Assembly (NCBI GenBank): GCA_027919835.1
Contig: JANVFP010000014.1
Location: 806,001 to 870,000 of the forward strand
Reading direction: 5' to 3'
DNA length: 64,000 nucleotides
From: Lentinula raphanica
Taxonomy: Eukaryota; Basidiomycota; Agaricomycetes; Agaricales; Omphalotaceae
The notes under the pieces were generated by a model. The model was not told where the DNA came from. It ran no database searches and saw only the letters and a program-made list of their open reading frames with translations. This document shows positions 8,518-23,597 of the stretch, piece after piece; the first letter of the stretch is position 1, and each line of letters opens with the position of its first letter. The translations under genes and the position numbers were made by a program.

Positions 8518-10855
8518 TCATGCCTTCTCGGAAGCATCAGCAGCAGCCGCACTAGCTCTCGCCTTGGCCTTTTTGCGTTCATAGATCATGATGAGCATTA
8601 TCACCATCAGTGCCACTCCGGCGAGTGCGAAGACCTGAATCATCATCAGTACAACTAACTAGTGAGCGCGACTGTTGAACGCATAAGACTCACCCCACTA
8701 AACACAGCAGGCTTCCACCAGACATACTCGCTTGTGAGGAGTGCTCCTTCGATTGACCCGCCTACAGCACGTACGTAGTACACAATTTCGTCAGTATTAC
8801 AAGCTGACATTTGACGAGGTTGTAGGTGGTGATACGTACCGACCAAAGCACCAATACCAGACAGAGTGAAACCGATTCCCATACGAGCACTATTCAATGT
8901 TAAAGAAGTCGTTCAGCGAACTTGATTGAGTTTAAAATGAGTCTGACACTCTACACTCACCCAACTTCCATCTGATCCGTAGCGAATCCAGCAAGCAAGG
9001 GATTGGCGAGGGATATAACTGCCAGTGGTTGGTGTCCCGTGAGTAAGCAAATTAAGGACACAGTCAGTCACGACAGCTAACGGTCAAGACCCAAGGAGAA
9101 GTGAAGTGAAATGAATCTACTCACACGTCCCAGCACAATACCCATACAGAATCGCGATCACGATAAAGCTCCCCACCGATTTCGCTCCGATCATACCTAG
9201 CATGACCACCGAGCAACCGAACATGCCCATCGTGATGAGGTTCGGCACGCCGACTTTGTTCGCGAGGAAACCGGGACTGAGTCGACCGAGGAAGCTGAAC
9301 ACGTTGAGGATGACGAGCTATAGTAGTAACGAAACATAGCATATATCATATGTGTTGTTGGTATGAGGGCAGAGTAAGGAGTAATGATTGATTAGAGATA
9401 TGCAACGTCGGAGAAAGATAAAGACGAAACGTACGACGTAAAAATTGATATGCGAAGAAAGCCCGTGTTTCTCAGCGTCGAGTTGGATGTAGAACAGTGG
9501 GTAATAGTACCCAATCGAGAAAATGATCAAGCTGATTGGGACAAACGTCGAAGGTCAGACTTCAGTATCATCGAAATCGAAAGTCGTCTATAACGAAGAC
9601 TCACCCCAAACACCCCATCACATACGCCCCATCCTTCATAAACTTCCTCACCGCCTCTCCGAACCCCATCAACCTCTCCGGCGGGGGCAGCCTCGTCCTC
9701 ATCAACGCACACGCAATGACCAATATCCCACTGAGCATCGCGGCGTTCGCCACTGCGGCTGTCTTGAACCCGTTCGTGTTGAGGAGGTTGTTCAACATGA
9801 TTGGTTGTATGATAGACCCCATGGAGGATCCAGAGGCGACGATGGTCATCGCGAGGGCGCGGCGCTGGCGGAAGTAGTGGGAGACAACGGCGATACAGGG
9901 GAGATACATCATTCCTTGGGCGATGCCGCAGCCGAGGCCTTGGGCGAGGAAGTTCTGTGGGGGTAGTATATATTTTGATTAGATTATGGATGTAGAATGG
10001 GGAGTGGCGAGAAGGGGAAGTGGCGAACGAACCTGGTAGAAGCTATCGGGTTTCGCAAGGGTTAAGAGCCAGAGACAGACGATATCCAGTGCGGCTCCTC
10101 CCCATACCATGTGGTAGCTAGCATATACACACACAGAATTTAGCTTTGAATTATAGTAACTCGAAACAATGAGAGAGAGATCGTGCTCACAAGTATCCCT
10201 TATCAAAAAGCCTTCCAGAAATCAACCCGATGAATATTGACATGGACGCGTTTACACCGCCGATCCATCTGCACACGCATATAAGCCATATAAGCTTTCC
10301 ATTGATGGAACCGAGCAATGTCACGGTGGGACGTACGAGATTGTGGACGCGGTTTCGTTGGTGATGTACACTGTGGTGTAGTAAGCTGAGGTTGAAAGGT
10401 GAGGAATGTTAATCGACGCGTTTGAAAGGCATAGGGAGCTTCGATAAAACTGACCTTGGTATACACCGAAGGACGCTGAGTACCTGAACAAAAGTGAAAG
10501 GTCAAAACACATTTCTTTCAGCCTTTCACAGCGAGAACATCTACCCGAATCCGCAAAACTGCACTAGAAAACTGGAAAATTCGAGTTTTTAGCCAACGAT
10601 CTAGTAGACTGTGTTAAAGCAAACGACTCACGCTCCCAAAACCGTAGCCCATCCAACCAAACCTCCTTCAGGAAAATCCATCGGTGGAGGATTAGCAGCA
10701 GTCTCCCGCTTCGCGGCTACCTCGTTATTCGACGGTGTCGAACCCTCTGTTTCTGACATTGCCCGACTGCTCGTTTCTTTCTCGACAGCGTTTGAGCTTG
10801 AGACGTCTTTTGTGTCCTTTGTGGGCTCGTACGTGGGCTCTGGCGAATGTGACAT
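8518..10855 (-). CDS. MFS monocarboxylate-type transporter
   Basis: This is a multi-exon gene, start ATG at 10855, stop at 8518-8520. An acidic, Ser/Thr-rich cytosolic N-terminus ends in PPPMDFPEGGLVGWATVLGA, the hallmark entry of TM1 in the fungal monocarboxylate porter (MCT) branch of the major facilitator superfamily. Later exons carry SASFGVYQ, LTNETASTIS, SHYFRQRRALAMTIVASGSS (the TM4-TM5 region), RTRLPPPERL (central loop), IGYYYPLFYIQLDAEKHGLS, LGRLSPGFLANKVGVPNL, GARMGIGFTLSGIGALVGTP and WWKPAVFSGV, then a basic tail ending ASEKA. About 12 membrane segments are expected, in the plasma membrane. Members import or export carboxylic acids and small metabolites by proton symport; the substrate cannot be read from sequence. 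An in-frame ATG at 10897 would add 14 residues; 10855 fits the family better. Confidence 0.88.
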
Positions 10856-12459
10856 TTTCTTGAGAAAAGAAAAGCGAGGAATGGGATTCACAGCCAAATT
10901 CGAGAAGCATGGTGGTCGGGTTTTTCTATAACCTCGGTCGAGGGTTCGGGTTGAATGACAGAAGTTGGCCGAGGACGAAGGGTATCGTTTTTGGATGTTT
11001 GTATTACAAAGTTTTGATGATGCATGACGTGAAATGTTGAGACACTGGCCGAGCTGTACATACAGTACGATATTTGAAGAAGCTTCGTTGAACGTTTTCA
11101 GTTAAAGGCATTTCGCGTTGAAAGGCATTATTTCGGAAATGTTGTCAGAATCTTCAGAGATGGACCAAGATTGCCACAATGTTGAAGAGACATCTGGGCT
11201 TTGAGAGAGAGGTTGGATCACAAGAGTAATGTGACACGGAATGAGCAATTCGAGAAAGGTATAGAAAAGGATGGAAACAGAACGTTGTCGAGAGAGTTCG
11301 AGACGGAAATCATTTTGGATTCATCCGAGATCTCAAAATTGTAGATCGACCCCACATGGCAAATTAGGCGCCCGTGTATATTCAAATTGGGACGTTTGCG
11401 GCTTGCCTACATCCTCCTGCATCGAGCCAACGACTGCAACAACACGAGCACCCACAAGCTCTCCTAGTACTCAATGGTGTCAGTTCTGACCAAAGGATCT
11501 CTGTGTGCATTTTCTACAGTGCAAGTTAGAGAAAGCTACCACCTCGAGGTTACCGTTCATGAAGAACTCCAAATAGGGACTCGGACAGGACTGCCTCTGC
11601 TTACTTAGACTATCTTCAGCCTTGCCTCGGTGCGATTACACATCGAGTGAAGGCATGTATCTCAGTAGAAGTTCACGGACGTGGCGGATTGTACTGCGCT
11701 CTCGGTGTTGGACTTCTCCTGCTTTCAAAGCATTATAGTCACCTTTACCAACCTTTACCTCACAGGTGCTCTTGGTAGAGGGCATAATTGCTCATATACA
11801 TAGATCAGCTGAAGAGGCTCACCCCGTCGCCTTGTGGCTTTGTCAAGATTCATTCTCACAGAAAGCTGAAAACATGATGATGGTTTACTATCGAGCACTG
11901 CATATCAAGTTGCAGAGATTCTGAATTCCTTCACCTGGCAATCATACGAAACATGAGTGCCCCCTCCCCTCCCCCTCACCGGGGCGTGTGATTCGCGGGT
12001 CGCGACTCAGACGACGCACTGTATCAAGCTAATCATCATCCATCATCGCCATTTCGAACACGTACATTCTCCACATCAATCACTATGTACACCGTACCAA
12101 TCGCCGCCAGGACACTTTCGAGCCCATAGACTGTTACTGAGACCGGCTCTGAACCATTAACTGGCGGATAACGAGGATTTTTCATTGACGGTTCATCATC
12201 GTCATTACCCTCCAGCCCAAAAGTTATCGCCGGTCGCTATTACTAGAGTCGCTCATCCAAAATTCAAATATTCAAAGCCTGTGTCCAAAGCTCTTTCCAA
12301 TTCACAGATCGAGCAAAACCTCATCACTTTCTTATACTGTGGTATTGTCAATCGAAAAGTGAACTAGCACTTTCCATCTTGAATTGCACCGTATGTACAT
12401 AATAAATCAAACAAATTCCGATGCTCATCGAGCCCTCAACACAACCACAACTACCAGCC
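10856..12459. other. Intergenic, no gene seen
   Basis: This 1.6-kb spacer lies between the MFS promoter side and the 3' end of the secreted-protein gene. Plus-strand frames at 11271-11489, 11957-12160 and 12185-12367 have composition unlike protein and no splice partners. Confidence 0.4.
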
Positions 12460-13159
12460 CTATCCAATGTTTTCTGTCGCGCCAGCAGGCTCAGGATACC
12501 ACCATTTCTGGACATTAACTCCCAGACCGTGACCCTGACAGTCCAAAACGAACTGCTTGAGATGTCCATCGACTTGCAAAATCTGGTACCCGGCAGCTGG
12601 AGTGGGTGTGACAGATTCAGTGTCCCGATGAGCTTGATTAGAGGCCGTGACAAGCTTGTCGATGTGTTTAGAGCAAGATTTGGTCACTGCAGCCTTTTGC
12701 TTGTCTGATGCCAATCCAGCGGGCAACTCTTTCTTCAGATCGGCTAGGAGGGGTAGAGCCTGGTTCTTGAGGCTGTTCTGTTTCCAAATTGAAACAATTC
12801 GAGTCAGAAACAAGGTGAAAGGGAGACATGAAAAAGTTGAAAAATCGAACGCTCACCTCTCCATCCTCTGTAAGAGCGTTCAGACTCTTTTCAGCAACCG
12901 GGATAGCCTTGATCTATAAAAAGAGAACCATTCGTTGAGTGAAGAGGTTCACTATGTAGTAACAACCACAACTCACGAAGCTTGAGGCCAAATCAGCGAC
13001 CGCGGTATCTCCCCCCGCAGAACGACGGCTCAAGAGACCCTCGTCTCCCAAAGAGTCGCGTTTCACAGAGATCGGAGCACAAATGACCTCAGGAGGGAAA
13101 GTTGTCAACGCGAGAAAGACGAGGACGAGGATGAGCGCAGGTGAAAAACGAGTTGGCAT
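12460..13159 (-). CDS. Secreted protein of unknown function
   Basis: Three exons (13159-12977, 12913-12857, 12777-12460) with GT-AG introns give a 185-residue protein. It opens with a strong signal peptide (MPTRFSPALILVLVFLALTT) with likely cleavage near VICA-PIS. A dibasic KR (SVKRDSLGDEG) could be a Kex2-type processing site. The mature region is helical and charged (FIKAIPVAEKSLNALTEDGE, LPLLADLKKELPAGLASDKQ) with few cysteines. No catalytic motif is visible; a loose resemblance to surface-binding secreted proteins is not strong enough to name a family. The first start is chosen because the signal peptide follows it directly. Confidence 0.7.
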
Positions 13160-13822
13160 GATAGGAAATTGGAATGGATCGACTCTGGAACTCCGGGAAA
13201 AGTGGATGGTAGATGGCGATACTAGATGTAGGGTAGTAGCTTCCGTTGAAACGGCGTCGTTTGTTTGATTATTTGCAAGACAAGAAGGCCCAAGGGGGTC
13301 GTGAATGACAGAATGTGGGGGGAGACCAGCTCTGAGGAAAGAAGGAAGGGGAGTTTTGTTGGCCATTTATGCATTTCTGGATGAGCGTTCCTGACACTTC
13401 CTGACACTTCCTGTGTTTGGAGTTTCCGAGCCAAAGTAGGGCTGAGGCTTGCAGAGCTTGCAGGCAGCAGCATGAATGATATACCATCAACCATCTCGAA
13501 CGATGACAATGCTTCAAGGGCACAGGGAGGACAACGAAGGGTAACGAGGGCGAACATTACAACGTACGCCGTGAAGCATGTGTACAATCGCCTCTCACAG
13601 TCAGACAACGTAAAGATTATGAGTTATTTGACAACGTCTGTCGTCGACGATATGTAGCTCCTCCCGCACTCAGCCTCATTCTGCCTGAGAGGATGAATGT
13701 GCTCCGGACTTGAATCCTCCGATGTGTCGAAAAGCCCAAGGTCCCCAGTGGCAGGTGCTCAACCCGGTAGAGAGAGCGAGATCATAGATAGAGCCTATAC
13801 CATCACCCCCAAGAGAGGTCTA
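13160..13822. other. Intergenic, promoter of secreted protein
   Basis: This spacer lies between two minus-strand genes. It contains a small direct repeat CCTGACACTT at about 13389-13412. No coding potential with family support. Confidence 0.4.
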
Positions 13823-16747
13823 TCATGCCACATACTGACGAACAAGTTCAAATCGTCTCTCCAACGTAGATATATCCTCCATAATCGCGGCATGCTTCAC
13901 TTCGAGCTCTTCCAACGTCTCTTGTTCGAACGAGATAGTCGAACCAGTGACCGTCCTCGGTCGCCTTCGGTTGTCCAGATATGGTTCTTCAGCATATCGA
14001 CTTGAACCTCGCTCCGATTTCCCTTCTGTATTCTCGTGTCCATCCTCCTCCTCCTCCATATGTCCCTCAACTTCCTCGACATCGACAGATCCTGTCATCA
14101 CTCGATAGGAACCCCCAGATCCTGACCGACTTCTCCCTGAACCCGGTACCGGCAGCACCAATGCACCATCACTATTACTCGTGATAGAAGGCATCCCACG
14201 AATCCGCTGCGAGAACGTACTCGTCAGCGTCGGAGTCCCACTTCGTTTCGAGATCATGCTCATCATAGACATCGCCGAGCCCGGACGAGGACTTGGACTG
14301 GGGCTCGGAGGCGCCTCAGAATAAGTCCCCATCGACGTGTTTCCCTCCGTGTCTGTTTCTGTATTCAACGCATCGTCCCCGGATTCAGAATCACTACGGG
14401 TGTCTTGAAAGCCAGGCCCAAACAATCGGATGATCCCACTTCCGCTCGAGTGTTCATTCGGGTCGGATTTGGACTTGGGGTACTTCAACGAACCCGTGCG
14501 GTCATTTTCTGCGTCGTCTGTAACGAAGCGAAGTTCTTTCCTGATGGTCGATGTAAGACTGGACCGGCCGAAGGATGACTTTCCAGTGAGGTTCGCGAAG
14601 GAGTTCAGGATTCGAGGTTTCCGTCCACTCTCAAGAACCTTCTTCCGCGCACTCATCCCGATACAGTCCACGAGCTGTTTCATAGCTTCCCTATCCGAGA
14701 CAGCTCGACGAGTGATGGTGCGCCTGACCGTGGTGCTGCCCATTGTACGCGGAAGAGTCTGGGTATGATAAGGTGTAGCAAAATGTCGGATTGGTGTACT
14801 GAACGCATTCATATTGCCTGGGGTTGCGATTTGTCCCGGAAGAGGCAGGTTCTGTCCTCGGGGAGTGAGAGAAGGAGTAAGCCAGGTAGAAGGTATACGA
14901 AGAGGCCGGGGTGTGCCTTTTGGAATAGGCAAGGATGCGGGAGATAACCTGTCGACGTTGCGTTGTTCGACCTCTGTAGTACCTTCGATCTGTATATCTT
15001 GAAAGGCATCCTTTGCAGGACCCCATGAGAAACCTATGAATGAGGAGGCGCTCGAGCTACTCTCGGAAAAGGAACTAACACCTTTTCGAGGAGTATTGTG
15101 GAAGATAGAGAGGCCCGGGGAGGACGACGCTGCGGATGATTGGAACAGAGCGGAGAAAGCGAAAGGTTGTGAGTATTCTTCTGAGGGTCGTTCGGACGTG
15201 TTGGCTTTTGCTTCTGGGGTTGAGTAGGTAAATTGCGGGAGATGAAGGTGAGGTGGCTTTGTTTCTGCGTAAAGACTAAGTTTCTGAAGAGAGTTAAAAT
15301 CGGATAAGATCCATAAACTCACGCTGTGTAAGGGTATGCCAATCGACGCCGTGGAAGAAGGGATGGTTAGTAATTTCTTCAACATTCCGTCGACCGAGAC
15401 GAAATTCTGCGTCAGTAAGCAATCTACAAGTCCGAAGATATGTCATTGAGTGGATTTTGGCAAAAACACAAACATACCTTCGGAGAAGATCTTGATATTG
15501 TACAGAAGAGGGTACATCGACAGTGAAATTTAGACTTCTCTGAGAAAAAACCAATCAGGAGGTGCTCGAGGAAAAACGTAGAGCAGCCATGAAATCAACC
15601 AACTCTATGATCCATTATTCTAAGATATGTTCGCTGAATATCCTCTGCAAAGAAGGGAGCTACCCCATATGCCATTTCATACAACATTGCGCCTAAACTC
15701 CACCAGTCCGTTTCTAGGCCATAGACTGAGTCTTCAGATGTTAACACAGGGTCCTGACTATCCTCGATTTCTAATGCGACCAGAGCCTGCTCGTGGGCTT
15801 TGAGGATTTCAGGAGAGATATAATCACAGGTTCCACAAGGAACTAAACAGTATTGTTTGGACACGAGCCGAGTACCGTCTAGAGAAGGAGCCTCTAATGG
15901 GGCAGCAGTCCCGAAATCGATCAGCATAATGTGTGCAGTTTGCGTTATGACAAAGTTATGTGGCTTTATATCTCTGAAAGTGGAGCTTCAGGTGAAAGTG
16001 TGAGCTAAAAGGCCGAGGGAGGCGCACCGATGTACGAAGCCTTGACTGTGACACCAATGTATTGCACTAACAATTTGCGGGGTCCACCACTTCAGATCTT
16101 CTTCAGATATTCTACCCCCAAGTGGGCTAGACTCGAGTACGTCCCAAAGGGTTCCGCCTTCCGCATAATCCATGACAAGATTGAGATGTGTAGAGGTGTG
16201 AAACGCGCATAGTAGATGCGGTACCCAGGGCGTTCGAGTTTTGAGAGCTTCCAGAAGAATGTCACGTTCGAATTGCGGTGAGCATTGCTAGCGAGGTAGA
16301 ATTGGTTATCAAACCGACTGAACGAGACATGGATGTCGACTCACCTCGCGAACGCGTAAAGCAAACTTTTTTTCAACTGATTTCCGAATGTAGACGCGAC
16401 TGTCTAGCTTACAGGTGACAACATCAATCTAAAGCTGATGAGATTCACGGTCAAAAACACGGTCAAACTCGACTCACTACACCGAATTGACCATATTCCA
16501 ACGTTCCGAGGACTTGTAAATCCTGGTCTTGAAACCGTAGGGTGTCGATTTCAGCGGTTTTTGCTGAAAAAGGTGTGAGTACACAGCAGTCCAGAGGCTC
16601 AAGCAGAATATTTGACGAACCTGTCTTCCCTATAACGAGCTGCCCATGCAAGAGACGGTCAAGAGCCAGACCGTCTTCGTCTTCGTCCCCGGTGCTCTTT
16701 AATAATCCTTGAAGACGTGTTTTCCGATGGACCCAAGAGAGAGACAT
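13823..16747 (-). CDS. AGC-like serine/threonine kinase with long tail
   Basis: The gene starts at ATG 16747 and stops at 13823, with about eight exons. An N-terminal region is followed by the kinase domain. The Gly-rich loop is degenerate ([12 protein letters not shown]). The following exons contain [18 protein letters not shown] (hinge), FVHR joined across an intron to DIKPHNF (catalytic loop), [10 protein letters not shown] (DFG motif), [13 protein letters not shown] (activation/P+1 region), [19 protein letters not shown] (subdomain IX) and [20 protein letters not shown] (C-lobe end). The order and the 'HPFF..VDW' end fit AGC kinases near the DMPK/CRIK group. The last 400 or so residues are a low-complexity Ser/Pro/Arg-rich tail with an acidic patch and a final short coiled coil ([20 protein letters not shown]). 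Substrate and pathway are not evident; cell-polarity or cytokinesis roles are known for relatives. Confidence 0.85.
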
Positions 16748-17035
16748 GCATTAGTCCCCAGAGTTGCGGTAGATCCCCTACGAATAACTTGAAGAAAGCA
16801 CAAGGCGATGGTGGAAAATAGCGGAAGAGGTTGCAACCCGTTACGTTGAGCGCTAATTTTGCGAAGTTCGAAACGAACACGGAAGAACGCGGACCGAATT
16901 GCGTGACATATGTGACATGCTGTCATTTCGTGACTATTGCTGTATGTGTGACAGTCCGTTTGTAGAAATGACGTCACTCAAGTCTAGCAGGGCTCGAATG
17001 CAAATCCCGCGATAACTCTTTCATCTACCGTCATC

Positions 17036-18141
17036 ATGTCCACTTACAACGTTACCGTTCGTATTCTGTCCTGCTTACTATGTATCTCACTCATGCTCAT
17101 ACTCTTTTAGGTCTCAGGAATATCTGCAAACACTACAGAAACTCATCTGCATGATTTCTTCTCGTATGAATTTCCATGTCTTCGCAATCATCGCCCTGAC
17201 CCATCTCCCGATTCGTGTTTTTAGATTCTGCGGAAAGTGCGCACATCTCTGTGACTTCAGCTGATATGGTGGTATTAATGCAACGTTACAGGATTGCTAG
17301 CATTGACCATAAGGGATCGGAGGCAGTCGTCAATTTCGAGAAGCCTTCCGCTGCCAAGACAGCTTTGATGGTGCGCCTCTCACTAATTCAAAGAATTAGT
17401 CGGCTCATGAAGGACTAGCTTAATGGCGGATCTCTCGACGGAGCGACTCTCACAGTCACTTCGGATACTGTTCATCCCGACGAACACGAAGAGAGCAAAG
17501 ATGAACACATCGACCAAACCGATAAGCCGAGGGCTGGAAGTGTGTCCGATTTACTAGATTTGGCTTTATGGCTGGTTAATGACTCTCTACAGTTGCCGCC
17601 GAATACCTGGCCAAAGGGTACACTCTCTCTGATTCGATCTTGCAGCGTGCTATCGAGATGGATAGTAAGTCCTCGAATATTACCTCTCGTATATCTACTG
17701 ACGCGATGTATACAACTGCAGAACAAAAAGGAATTTCGCAAAAGTTTCTTTCTTATTTCAACAGCTTAGATTCTGGCATTGGCTCCAGAGCTCTAGGCCC
17801 CGATAAGACTATCTCTGGCAAGTTGCAAGAGACGTTGGCGGCTGCCACACAACAAGCAAAGACTGTGGATGAACAGAAGGGTGTTTCGAAGACAGCACAT
17901 GAGGTATGCTCGGACAATGCACTGCTACTTAGTCACTAGCACTCGAGGCTCATGAACATTCCAGTATTACACCAAGGCTCTTCGTTCTCCTTTTGGCCAG
18001 ACGGTGTTCGAATTCTACACGTCCACGTCTAAACAGGTCCTCGACATCCACGAAGAGGCCAAGCGGATTCACAGTACACATAAGGCCGCAGCACCCCTGC
18101 CAGATACTACCCCTGTTGTGCAACCCATGGAGAAGATTTGA
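17036..18141 (+). CDS. Vip1-like RRM protein
   Basis: ATG at 17036 opens MSTYNVTVSGISANTTETHL, the RNP2-type beta strand of an RNA-recognition motif. RYRIASIDHKGSEAVVNFEK and LNGGSLDGATLTVT complete a divergent RRM across short exons. The middle part reads AEYLAKGYTLSDSILQRAIE and the C-terminal half is helical (SGKLQETLAAATQQAKTVDE, FGQTVFEFYTSTSKQVLDIH), ending at TGA 18139-18141. This order (RRM, then a helical region with the conserved 'GY.LSD..L..A' block) is that of fission-yeast Vip1-type proteins. The function of these is poorly defined, with links to actin and stress. The gene is closely spaced upstream of the dihydrolipoamide dehydrogenase gene on the same strand, with no sign that the two are functionally linked. 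Confidence 0.82.
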
Positions 18142-18395
18142 CTGATTGAAGCATATTTGTAGCCTAGCTGTAAATCTACTGGTATGCAACGACGAATCAA
18201 AGGTGGCGATTAAACATATGTTTCATCTGATCCTTGAGGAGATTTCGCTCTACACACGATACGTTCGTCGTCGAACTTTGTAAAATTCTAAACTTATAAC
18301 AGTAAGTTGTCTGGTCGGTCGAAGCGCTGGGAATTGGCGCTTATTAGCGGTTACGCGACTTACATAATCGTTTCCGATTCTTCCCTCTCTCCGCG

Positions 18396-20374
<1,979 letters not shown>

Positions 20375-21158
20375 ACTCATTGAAGTGATGTATAGCCTAT
20401 CCTCTACCTGGAATCTACCGTTAATACATTCCTAATTCAATGATTCACGCTGACTTTTTGCTATCTTCATCAGAACGAACATTCTGCTTTGAAACTGTAA
20501 CAAATGACGATTGTGTTTCCGTTGATTTCGCGCAAGATATGTCCGGTGAGGTGTTTTTTTTTCAACGTCCACGCAAATCAATTCCATGAAATCTCGCGAT
20601 GATCACACTGGTCTTCATTCTGTTTCCATGCTTCCGGCTCGGGCACCCATGCAAAACATATTTAGTAACCTACTAGTAAACCATTCCGCTTGGTCACAAT
20701 TGATTGATAGCTCAATATCTTTCAGTTTAGCCCCAATTTACGACACTCCTTAGTGCTTGAGAATGTCATTCCCCATTGTTTATGATCCTTTAGTCGTATC
20801 TTGGCCTATTCAATCGTCATAGGTTTGTTGGTTGATTGGACCAATGACTGGAGAGGCCGGCCACCTTTTGTCTGTCTCCGTTGGTGGGTAGATTCCTTGA
20901 ATGTCTTTTGCATTCTTCATCAAGTTTTATGGGGAAATCACTGTCAAGGAATTTTTCTTACTCACTTCAGCTCATTGGGCCGGTTTCATTACTATCCAAA
21001 CTGGTACAAGCGTCCTCGGGACAGAAGCGATGCTAGTCATGGCAAGCCTATTAGATGGGTCCATCTCTTCTGCTTAAAAGCCTCTTCGAAAGAACGCCGC
21101 CGATGCCAACTTGCGCAACTAGAATCCCTCTCCTCTATTCGTCACTTCGTATTCGTTC
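20375..21158. other. Intergenic, no supported gene
   Basis: The spacer runs between the LPD1 3' end and the O-methyltransferase start. A plus-strand frame at 20801-21187 overlaps the methyltransferase start in another frame and has no family features. Confidence 0.4.
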
Positions 21159-23106
21159 ATGTCTTCCGAACTACAACAACTGCTTGACACCATAACCGGT
21201 GCTGTCAAGTCGCTCAATCAAGCCTGCGCCAGTAATGGGACTTCAGTTCCGAGCCTCGATGAACCTTTCCAACCTTCATCAGAAAGTTTTCGCGGGAACT
21301 TTGAAGCGTTACAGGCAGCGAGGATCATTAGTGCGGCTGCTTTGCAGCTAGAAGCTGTCGTCGCACCACCGCAGGTCGTCCTATATCACGTTGCGGGAGG
21401 AGTAAGTCTACTAGTATGCACTCAGGCACTACTAGCTGATTTTCTGACTTGACTTAGTTCTTCAAGTCCATGGCTTTGCGTGTTTGTCTGGAATCCAATG
21501 TCACTGAGATCCTAAGAGAAGCTGGATCAATGGTCTGCGCTTTATCCTATACTTGAACAGGGGAGTTGACTGTGCCCTGGCTCTAGGGAATGCACGTACG
21601 CGACATCGCTAAACATAACGGGCAAGATTCAGAGAAACTAGGTGTGTGTCTTCGTTGAGATCGTCCACAGCTCCCTCTCATCGTAATCAAGCTCGGTTCC
21701 TGCGTTACCTGTGTTCGAATCACGTCTACAGGGAAATATCTCCTAACGTGTTTGCGAATAACCGCATATCAAGTCTACTTGATACTCAAAAGAGTATTGA
21801 TGAACTTCGCTCCAGGTAATCTGCTCCAAGATGATGACTATATGACCCCATCTAATATATGACAGGCCACTCGATAAGTACAAGAATACAGATGGGATGG
21901 CTGCATTGGTCGGGCACCAGTAAGACTAGATATTCATTGGACGGCGGGAGAATTGCAACTCAACCGTTTTGCCGTTAGTCTAGATGAATGTTTCAAGGGT
22001 GCAGCTTACGCTTGGGAGACACTCAATGACCCCAATATGAGAGACGTTCAGGAGCATCTGGACACACCGCTCAACAAGGCATTCAATTCACAAATTCCAT
22101 ATTTCAAGTTTGTTCTGAACGATGATCATCGCCGCCTTCGCTTTGATGTCAGTATGCAGGGGATGGAGAAAGTGCAGCCGCCTGATACGACGCTCAATGG
22201 TATCGGAAGCGTTTACTCTTCCCGTAAATTTCTGTGGCTGAATCGTAAATGGGTACTCTAGCATTCGAATGGGAAAAACTCTCTGAAGGATCCAAGGTTG
22301 TTGACGTAGGAGGTGGAGTTGGGACTGTTCTGTTTCCTCTGGCGGAAAAATTCCCTGATTTGCAACTCGTCATACAAGACTTGCCGGCAGTGGTGAATAA
22401 CGCAAAAAAGGTACGCATTAACTTGAGTCAGTACGCTTGTAACCGTGAATCTGAGGAATGCTCTCTACCAGGTTTGGACAGAACGGATGCCATCTGCCTT
22501 GGAAACAGGACGAGTTATACCCGAAGGTCAGCTTAGATTCTGATCAGTTCTGATCATAGATTGCATGCGCACGAAACTAACCTGACTTGGACGTATGAAG
22601 CTCACAACTTTTTCGATATACAACCCCAAAAGGACGCATCAGTGTTCCTTTTGAAGCATGTACTTCACAACTGGTCTGACAGTAGTTGCCTGAAGATCTT
22701 GAAACGTCTTCGAGACGCCTCAAATGATACCACAAGGTTGCTGATAATGGATAGTGCCATGCCCTACGTGTGTAGGCTCCAAGATCAGCATACTTCAGAG
22801 ACTGCATCAGAAGAGGCGCCACGCCCCTTACTAGCGAATTATGGAGCACTCAATGAAATATCGTACGTGCTTGATATGGTGGTAAGAACACATTTCCATG
22901 GACCTTGGATATCCCACAAATTGAAAGTGTTCTAGATGTTCGTCATACTCAATACCCAAGAGCGTACTTACGAGCAGCTGGAGAGATTGCTCACAGAGTC
23001 TGGTTGGTCTGTTTCTTCCCTCAGACGCAGACCCGGGGATGGTGCTTTCGTTCAGATTGAAGCGAAACCTATGAAATTGACTGAGGGTAGCCATTCAAGA
23101 CTTTGA
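21159..23106 (+). CDS. SAM-dependent O-methyltransferase (COMT-type)
   Basis: The gene starts at ATG 21159 (MSSELQQLLDTITGAVKSLN) and stops at 23104-23106, with about ten exons. The N-terminal dimerisation/winged-helix part reads RFLRYLCSNHVYREISPNVF and ANNRISSLLDTQKSIDELRS. The SAM-binding motif I is KVVDVGGGVGTVLFPLAEKF, followed by LQLVIQDLPAVVNNA (acidic residue binding the ribose) and SVFLLKHVLHNWSD. In class I plant- and fungal-type O-methyltransferases the His of the H-x-W-S-D motif is the catalytic base. It transfers methyl from SAM to a hydroxyl of a small molecule. Lying in the same 13-kb block as a P450, a prenyltransferase fusion and terpene synthases, it is a plausible tailoring enzyme; the acceptor is unknown. 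Exon borders in 21470-21960 are the least certain. Confidence 0.88.
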
Positions 23107-23597
23107 TTGGCACATGTGTATTCTCCTCTGTTCTCGTTCGTCTTGACTATTTTTAAAAGTAATGAACCTCCTGCCATTACAACTTACAAGTGACAATGCA
23201 TTCATAATTCGTTCAGTAATAATCGAGAGACTAGAGTCGAGACAGAGTAGTGCGGCACACGTCCCGGCAGAGTCTCCATCAAAGAGCTTATTAAGCGGAT
23301 CAGATAATTGGTTGTGTCTTCGTTTGTCCCACGCGCCTCTTTCATCAGCCTTCGTCAGCTTTCACCTCGCCAATATAATCAGAACGATCTAACGCTACTC
23401 AACGAGCTCCAGCAATCTTGGCCTCACACTCAAAGCAATACAATTAAATCAAGGCATCTTCTCTCGCGGCTCCACAATTTTCGTTCTTGGGTTCCTCTCA
23501 AGAGAGCCAGGACATCGAAGATCATTTCGAAGATAACTGACAACTCCTACAAGATAACCAGACTTGAACGATTTCAATATTAGTCGACTGATACAAG
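23107..23597. other. Intergenic, no gene seen
   Basis: This is the spacer between the O-methyltransferase and the KRE9-like gene. The frames at 23162-23392 and 23308-23583 lack a start context, signal peptide or domain. Confidence 0.4.

Noticed and set aside
9523..9966. 147-codon plus-strand frame within the MFS gene
   Set aside because: It is a shadow of the minus-strand carrier exons, which carry clear family motifs.
20801..21187. 128-codon plus-strand frame before the O-methyltransferase
   Set aside because: It overlaps the methyltransferase start in another frame, and its composition is not protein-like.
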